31,136 nt of DNA from Ichthyophonus hoferi (Eukaryota; Opisthokonta; Ichthyosporea; Ichthyophonida; Ichthyophonidae), in the NCBI GenBank assembly GCA_002751075.1, contig NAOQ01000158.1:22738-53873 (forward strand). The letters are read 5' to 3'. This document shows, in pieces, positions 24,297-31,136 of this stretch (position 1 is its first letter; the number at the start of each line of letters is the position of its first letter). Under the pieces are notes generated by a model. That model saw only the letters and a list, made by a program, of their open reading frames with translations. It did not search any database and was not told the origin of the DNA. Both the position numbers and the translations under genes were made by a program.

Positions 24297-27200
24297 AATG
24301 TATGTACATACCACAAACACAATATTTTCACATATTTTTTTCTATTGCATGGTTCATGTATATCACTTACTCACGTACACATACACATACACATACACGC
24401 ATGCAGGGAATTCAAACCATGTGTGAGCAGCTTCTCCGTCTGCTTACCCTTGGCCACCCTGTGGTGATCCAGTTGTCAATGCAAACCTTAGAGGCTCTAA
24501 TGAGTGCGGGAACTGAAACTACCCTAACTGCTGAACTGGCTGCTAGACTGTTGAATGTATGTCTTCGCTTAGTTTTCATCCATATTCATTTGATGTTATT
24601 GTTTTATTTTGATTTTTAGAGTCCTGTTAAGTGCATGCCTAATTTTATATATGGTTTTTTATTGGTTAAACGTCTATATTTATTTTCAATGCCGTTTAGA
24701 GTCCTTTGAATGCGGGTTTGATAATTTATTTAAAAGAATCTTTTTTGGTTTAAATGCCTTCCACCTAATTCTGTTGAATATGTGTAATAAATATGTAATT
24801 GTTCCTATAGTTTTGATTGTAATACATTTTAATGAACCATACCTCATATATGGTTGGTGGAAGTTTTAGTATTCATTGTATTTTATGCTTTAAATTTACA
24901 CTTGTGTGTTTACTTTTTAATGCCTTCTAAACCAACCTTTTGCCCAATGCACTTTGCCCCAACCCTTTATGGGAGAAGTAGTCGATATGATGTTATTGAT
25001 TGCTCTGTGCTACCCAAGCATTATCCTTCAATATGATTGGATTACTTTATATCCATATCATAAATAGTTAAAAAACTGGGTATTTTCCCGTCGTCAGATA
25101 GAACTAATCAGAGACTTTAAACCAATTATATTGCAGGCTCTGTTCGATTATCAGCCCCATATGAGTGATGCGGAGACATACAATCTATGGATGAGTGTAG
25201 TTTCCAAGGGAACGGCTCTACTGTCATCGTGAGTAGCTGATATTCTTATCTCTTTATATCCGCCAATATCCAGATGCGTACGTAGTACGGTTTAGTTTTT
25301 TATTATCTCAGAACAGAACAGTTATGTAACGACGTTAAGAGTTTTAAATTTTAATGGTGAGACATATAGTGAAGCACTATTTTTATCTCACGCATATATA
25401 CCTTTACCCATATAGTCTGGACTATAGCCTAGGCTATAGCCATCTCCCCCGGGTGAGTAATGCTCTGATTGCGCCTCTTAAGGCTGACACGACCAAGTCC
25501 TGGGAGAGTGCGGCTAAGGGTCTCATTACATTGGTGGAGGGATGTCTGGCACCTTATCCTCGATTGGCTCAGGAGGCGCTTGACCAGGTTTGTATATATG
25601 TGTATATGTTAAGACTGCTAGGAATGGTTTAAATGCAGAGTTGTTGATAGGCCAATCTGTTATATTAGAGATTACTGCACAATGAGGGAGTATGGTATAG
25701 TATAGTGTAGTATGATACTATTATGTATAGCATATTGATAATTATAGCATTATTTATTGGCTGAGACTATTTATTATAAGTCGAATTTAATTTTTTACAT
25801 GTCATTAGGCAAAACTTCACATTTATATTTTAAAACTTACGCATTTGATGCTAATTGGACACCATTCCAATCAATTACAGAAGGAATCCTCTCTGCACAC
25901 TTTCATTGTCCAATTAGAAGGCTGTCTAGGATACCAGTGCTCGGCTACATGGGGTCACGTGGTGGGAGTCCTATCCGCTCTATTTAAGGTAAGTTAATAT
26001 ACATATATAGTATATAATGTTGTATATATCTGTTTATGGTTATTTTAAAGTACGATTCATTGATCTCTTATCATTAAGTTATATAGTATTATTGTTTATG
26101 TCAGTCTTTCTATAATATTTTCCAACCTTGTTCCAGTATTCTAGGGCTAGTATATCACTGTCTAGGGTTTTAGTGGTATAATTGACTCTAAAGTGTCTAT
26201 AATCATATATGTTGGCCAGAAACTAACGACCATCCCATTGATGTCTAATGATTATTTGTTATTAAATGGCATTAACCAATCATGTCTGGGTATTCTAATG
26301 CCACTAATTACATGCTCCATATTAGGCTCTCGGCAGAGCCTCTTATCCTCTCCTTAATAAAGCACTATTGTCTGCTGCCAATCTCAACACTGTACATGGA
26401 TTTACGTTTAAGAATGAGCTAAGGTGAGATATATATGCTTACCTAACTATTGAGAGGTGTATTTACAAGTACTTAACTAATACCTTTGTATGATGGGATA
26501 CTTTTCTCGTGTCCTGCTAACCTATATATATATACTAATGTACTTACATTTCTCTTCATACAGAGATATGATTGGCTCAGCGGTGTTGAGCATGGGAGCC
26601 CGCAACTTCTTCACTGTTCACCCCCTAGAGTTGGAGAACGAGAAGTAAGTTTAGAGAGATTGTTACATTGTATTATAACATGTGTATTGCAAGTGACGTA
26701 AGATACAAGATGCATGTATTGGATTGGTTTACTATCATGTAATCATATAACATTTTATTCATGTTCTCTGCCAATGAAGCCTTTATATATATGTTTTATT
26801 TTGAAATGTTACTATTGATCTTGTTTCAACCAATGGGATTGACCTTAGTTAAGCTTAGATCGATTCCAAGAGGGTCTCAGTGTATTTAAGGATTAGTGTA
26901 ATTAATGAGAAAGATGAATATAGATGTCTAAATATGGCATGTTTACTATAAATAGTAGATCTGATTGGATACACGACTGGCTCGCTTACACTGTTCCCCG
27001 TATATCATTTCTCTTTCTTTTCTCTTATCTTATCTTATCTTTCTTGCTTGTTTTCTTTCCCTCACTCTCTTTATTTTTATCTCTCTCTTTCTATCGGTCT
27101 TTTAGTGTCCAGACTAACTTCCCCAGAGCGTGGGTTCTGCCTATTGCCAAGGACTATCTTAAACACACTGGTATTGGCTCCCTCTATTTTATCTAGACTT

Positions 27201-30200
27201 ATAGTGCCCCTCTCTCCAATCATATCTACTGTGTTACCTACAAATATATTTTTGTTTATGTCGGTGCTTGGTTTCCAATTGAATAGGACTGGTTGACCGC
27301 AGTTACCACTAAGACGATCATATATATCTATTATTATACATCCTTAAAGAATATAGACAGATAATTGGTTGTTCATTGATTGCTCTTTATAAATAAGCTC
27401 TCATGGAAGCCAATAAAAAAACACGTTTTCATTGCCTACAGGTTCTGATTAGCATACTGATGTAATATTCACATGATACTGGTTATTTATTTGTTTGTTT
27501 TATACATTTTCATTATATTAAATTCCTTTTATGCATGTACGATTATGAACACACTTGACTCTTTAGATCTACCTATATTTAATTTTAATACGTGAGCCAT
27601 CATTGGTGGAGAATGGCTGTCGTTGCATATACTAACATACATGATATTCACTCCACCACCTATTCTATTTCTATTTTTTTCTTTTTTTTCCTGCTTTAGA
27701 GTTGGTATACTTTGCAGATGAGATTCTTCCTCTGGCGGTTCGACTCGAAAACAAGAGTCGTATTCTACCGGGCCAGAACCAGGCAATGGCTGCCAAGATG
27801 TATCATCAGTTGTACATCCAGCTCTGGGACTTACTGCCTGGTTTCTGTACTCTTCCTACCGATGGGCCCGAGGTAATGTATCTTATCTCCAATATGTAAT
27901 ATAGATAGTACTGCTAATTTCTCCTGTCATTTGCTTAGTATTTGAGCTTCTCTGGTGTTAAAATCGGGGTGATTCGCAATGTATTAGTAGGATTGGTTAT
28001 GAGACTATATATATATATATCCACCCTATATATAGTATATAATATCTATCATACAAGGCCAGGTACTGTAGATTGTATACTGTTATGCTGCTTGATTTTA
28101 TTACAGTCTCTACTTGGTATATGTTGTCTATGATTTTGAATATTGGTATATAAAAGGAATAACTATGGTTTTCGTTGTGATCAGGATAGAGGTAGATTGA
28201 CGTAAAACCTTTTAAAAATAAGACATAGTTAAAAGGAAATAAACGAATAAACAACCCTTGTTAATGTTAAGCACTCTCCGATATATATATGGAAGACTGC
28301 TATAATATCACATGATGTTTGTCCTTGTGCACTAGAAATAAATAAATCCAAATATTAATTTTTATATACTTATCAATTGGTAAATGTAAGCACGATTATA
28401 TTACTTTAATCTACCAATTATATTAGCCCTCTATTAAAGATAAATGTTTTTTACTATACTATATTCGGCTCTGGGGTATGTGTTGTAAACGTGCAATCTG
28501 CAATTACAGCAATAGTTATTTATAGTCCAACGCCATATTACCCACAGGGCATGAAAAAGATCGCCAAGACCATTGGTGGAACTATGGAGAAAGACAATCT
28601 ATTGGCCCCTACCATTGCCCTGGCTTTGCAAACATTCATTTCCGGACATCGTTCATACACTGAATCAGAGACAGCTCCCACTGACGGACCTGTATGTTAT
28701 TCACATTCATTAACTCTACCCTATTATTACATTATACTTATTCTTATATCTCTAACTTTGGTTTTTTAATTTTTTAATTGATAGGTGTATATATATGTAT
28801 TCCCTCAGAGTTCTAGATATGTTTTTGTACACGTCTGCCTATAGATCTAATTATTTGCATATATACATCATATATATATCTCTCTTGGTTTGTAACTTTT
28901 TTATCTCTGACCTGTGTTGTTTTGTGTATTTGGATCTTGTTCTAAGCTGATGCTTTAATATATATATTATATACAGTTAATTTTTATATTACTCTATCTC
29001 TTCCCTTTAATTGGTTCTATCTACACTATATCTGGTATATCTGTTGGTTATGTAATTATCGATCGCATCATAGCATATCATATTCAATCCAGGACTCTAT
29101 AAATAGATATATTCCTCGTTCATGGACCCACAACACTTTATCCTACAATGACACATTCTAACTATCTTTATATACAACTGGCTAATCATGCTTGGCCCCT
29201 TGGCGTTGGTATGATCATATATATTGTTTTTTCTAATGGAAAATAGCAATTAATCAAATATTAATTTTAATTGGATTGATTAATGTAAGTTATCTGCCAA
29301 TAGTTTGCTATCATTACAAAAATGCCACAATCGTGTTTCTACTGTCGTTGGGCCAACACAATAAAAGCATAGATCTAGTGGGGAATAAAAGAATAAAACT
29401 ATCTCACGACATGATTTTATAGTTATTTTAATTGAGAATACAAATGGTTACAGTATGTTGTATTGGTTCTTTACATTTTCATTTTTTTCAGTTAAGGGTA
29501 TTTAGAAATGTAATTATGTGGAAGACTAAAAATAACTATACTGATTAATTAATTAATTATCCAGGCCCATATGACACGTGAGCTTGCCCAGGCTGCCATT
29601 GCAATGATTGGAGGATTTAGCAAGAACTTCCTTCCCATCTTGTTCAATTCCTATCAGGCCGCCAAGATTGAGCAGAGGGCGCATTTGATGGCGTGCATTG
29701 TAGAGCTGTTGGCTATTGCCCCCCCCCAGGTGTGTATCTGCAGTGACATAATGCAGTACAATATTTGTTTTGGTTAATCTATGTGCTCAAGCGTGGATTG
29801 GAAATGTTTTCTATATAATAACACTTGTACATATTAACTGGAGTGTATTTTGGTATGCAACAAATGGTAACGTGCTTAAGTGAATGTGATGAATCTCCTA
29901 TTATGGTGCAATTGAATGCTTTTTCTGTATGTATTATTATTGTATTGTATTTAAAATAATTGCGTTGTGGTAGAAAATTACCCATTCCAGATGTCATTGA
30001 CCTTGTGTCATAACGATTTGGGCTTGACCCATTTGATTGAGTTTAAAGCATGCTCGCCTGTCTATTAATTGGTCGTTGATCTGACGCGAAAGAATTTCAT
30101 TGGCAGGTTATCACGTTTTTCTTCGAGGGAATTATTAAAAAATTACTGGAGGCCAGCACTGTGGAGAGGACACCAAGTATGAAAATCCTTTGTATATCTC

Positions 30201-31071
30201 ATGATTTACTTAAATATACATGCACTTAGCTTTACATTTATATATATAAGCTTATATCATATTTTTATTTTTATTTTAAAAACTAATCATTGATTGGCGC
30301 ATAGGCACCCTACTGGACATGCATGTGTTTATGGACCTATTATGGGCCATGCTACCCCGTTTAGAAGGAGAATCATTGGACAAATACTTCAAGGTTATCA
30401 AGCCATATATGGTGGTATGTATTTTTATATGTATATGTTTGTAAAGAAACTGAAATTTAAAGTAAGCTTGCTATTGGCAAGTATAAAATTATGCATTTTA
30501 AACCACCTAGCTTTTTTTGTGCTTTATATATAAATGGTTTTTAGTCTGTATATATATATATTTACATGCATATGAGCTACTATAAATATAAATACATCTA
30601 CTCATACCACGCCTACCTTGATACTAAAAACATGACATCATACCCTTCATTCTTCTCTATATCCTAGGATGAGGATGGTATTCTTCAGAAGCAAACCTAC
30701 AAAGCTCTAGCTCTATTATGGAGCAGTGATGTAGTAGCACACACCCAGTTTGCAGTTACTCACTTTGATGCCTTGAGAGCAGCAGTAACTGACACGTTGT
30801 TGGCTTCATCAGGAGCGGCTAAAAAGGCATGTATTTATATATATTTGTATATGTGATTATATATTTAAACAGTGCTGCAGAATTATATTACCAAATGGAA
30901 ACGCTTCAAACTTAAAACAAAGTTGATTTCACCTTATCCACCTGATAAATGAAGAAAAACCCTGCGTAGGAAATTTAAAGAGAGCTATATAGCATGATAA
31001 TATATACTGGTGTTATCACCTTTACTCTTTATGTATAGGCTGGATTTAAGGCGATGTATCTTACTAGATTC
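19142..31071 (+). CDS. RRP12: RRP12-like ribosomal RNA processing protein, 5' two-thirds (22 exons, continues off the right edge)
   Basis: RRP12 is a HEAT-repeat nuclear protein for maturation and export of pre-ribosomal subunits. Exons: 19142-19264, 20648-20824, 21403-21432, 21803-21856, 22425-22513, 22926-23028, 23588-23704, 23995-24189, 24407-24556, 25137-25228, 25440-25587, 25881-25988, 26326-26423, 26564-26644, 27106-27170, 27700-27872, 28548-28691, 29565-29729, 30107-30176, 30305-30414, 30668-30826 and 31039-31071. They join into 828 codons with no stop. Matches I recall from the human protein occur in order: KKWRKGQSGASNP near the N-terminus, AHKEACAVLECVKEVI (residues 97-112), SDALAAVTAVAYLLSLIFPRV (about 139-159), FPRAWVLPIAKDYLK (527-541), LWDLLPGFCTLPTD (about 585-598), GFSKNFLPILFN (about 667-678). 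An acidic stretch (SDEEEEL) lies near residue 72. The start is the first ATG after an in-frame TAA. Exon 3 is only 30 nt. Intron 21 must be GC-AG (AAG|GCATGT). The usual length is about 1,200-1,300 residues, so roughly the C-terminal third is outside the window. Confidence 0.95.
19265..20647 (+). other. RRP12 intron 1 (largest intron of the gene)
   Basis: Donor GTATGA after AGG and acceptor TTTCCAG before CGT; phase 0. It contains (TA)n runs at about 19574-19592 and 19943-19961, the latter inside a perfect GCAT...ATGC palindrome. Minus-strand open frames of about 100 residues here cross (TA)n sequence and show no domain. Confidence 0.7.
20825..21402 (+). other. RRP12 intron 2
   Basis: Donor GTTAGT, acceptor GACTTTAG. 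A plus-strand open frame of 86 residues (21094-21354) lies within it. It has no recognisable domain, and no place for it exists in the RRP12 alignment between AHKE and ACAVLE, so I read it as intronic. Confidence 0.6.
22542..22675. repeat. AT-rich minisatellite in RRP12 intron 5
   Basis: Degenerate tandem copies built on CATACTATATTATACTAC and TTACTTTATACTA, roughly 15-20 bp per unit with a longer period of about 40 bp in the second half. The open frame that runs from exon 5 into it is accidental: the exon has a GTATGC donor at 22514 and the protein continues in exon 6. Confidence 0.75.
24257..24294. repeat. (CT)n microsatellite in RRP12 intron 8
   Basis: About 18 uninterrupted CT units, preceded by a mixed T/C tract, 70 bp after the exon 8 donor and about 110 bp before the exon 9 acceptor. 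A polypyrimidine run this far upstream is not needed for that acceptor. It is likely length-variable. Confidence 0.95.
25422..25439. repeat. Perfect 18-bp palindrome ending at the exon 11 acceptor of RRP12
   Basis: CTATAGCCTAGGCTATAG is fully self-complementary. Its last base is the last base of intron 10. It contains three AG dinucleotides, any of which might be read as an acceptor; only the last joins exon 10 to exon 11 in frame with the RRP12 family sequence (HLPRVSNALIAPL). No strong polypyrimidine tract precedes it. Confidence 0.7.
27873..28547 (+). other. RRP12 intron 16
   Basis: Donor GTAATG, acceptor CCCACAG; phase 0. AT-rich with short (TA)n. Open frames on both strands are short and no additional exon is needed between TDGPE and GMKKIAK to match the family. 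Confidence 0.6.
28692..29564 (+). other. RRP12 intron 17
   Basis: Donor GTATGT and acceptor TATCCAG; phase 0. About 870 bp of AT-rich sequence with (TA)n runs. I see no exon, RNA gene or element in it. Confidence 0.6.
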
Positions 31072-31096
31072 GTATAATAAATACACACTTATATGG

Positions 31097-31100
<4 letters not shown>

Positions 31101-31136
<36 letters not shown>
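31101..31136. repeat. (TA)n microsatellite at the right edge
   Basis: An uninterrupted TA run to the end of the window, inside the intron after RRP12 exon 22. Confidence 0.9.

Overview
The window is AT-rich eukaryotic DNA with many introns. Its introns have GT-AG borders (GTAAGN, GTATGN and GTGAGN donors; pyrimidine-AG acceptors), and one GC-AG intron is required by frame. A conserved ribosome-biogenesis gene (RRP12) gives the anchor. The secreted-protein domains (thrombospondin type 1, PAN/Apple-like, bulb-type lectin, a pectate-lyase-type beta-helix start) together with small exons suggest a unicellular relative of animals such as an ichthyosporean, or another intron-rich protist or invertebrate. 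This assignment is an inference and is weak. No bacterial, organellar or CRISPR features were seen.

Left half, minus strand. Three coding units lie head to tail, read right to left. (1) 16217-14014 has three exons joining in frame into a 381-residue secreted protein with two PAN/Apple-like cysteine modules and a cysteine-rich tail. (2) 12454-10494 is the 3' part of an unrecognised gene; its last three exons join in frame and end in a stop followed closely by AATAAA. Its 5' end is probably in or beyond an assembly gap (12560-13031). (3) 9400-967 has ten exons joining in one frame of 325 codons: signal peptide, bulb-type mannose-lectin-like domain, two thrombospondin type 1 repeats, then the start of a pectate-lyase-like beta-helix. 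It continues off the left edge. This combination is the most unusual item in the window.

Middle. A short, old LTR retroelement (17050-18501) lies between the divergently transcribed PAN gene and RRP12. It has two LTRs of about 385 bp, a small Gag-like interior and no recognisable pol. The 640 bp between it and RRP12 carry a cluster of bZIP-type palindromes and a hairpin just before the start codon.

Right half, plus strand. RRP12 runs from 19142 to the right edge. The first 22 exons (828 codons in frame) are present and the C-terminal third is outside the window. The introns hold simple repeats but no other gene I can support.

RRP12 is a nuclear housekeeping protein for ribosome assembly. 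The minus-strand genes look like an extracellular set (carbohydrate binding or carbohydrate active). Nothing in the sequence links the two groups functionally beyond adjacency. All exon borders were read by eye from splice signals, frame and domain continuity.
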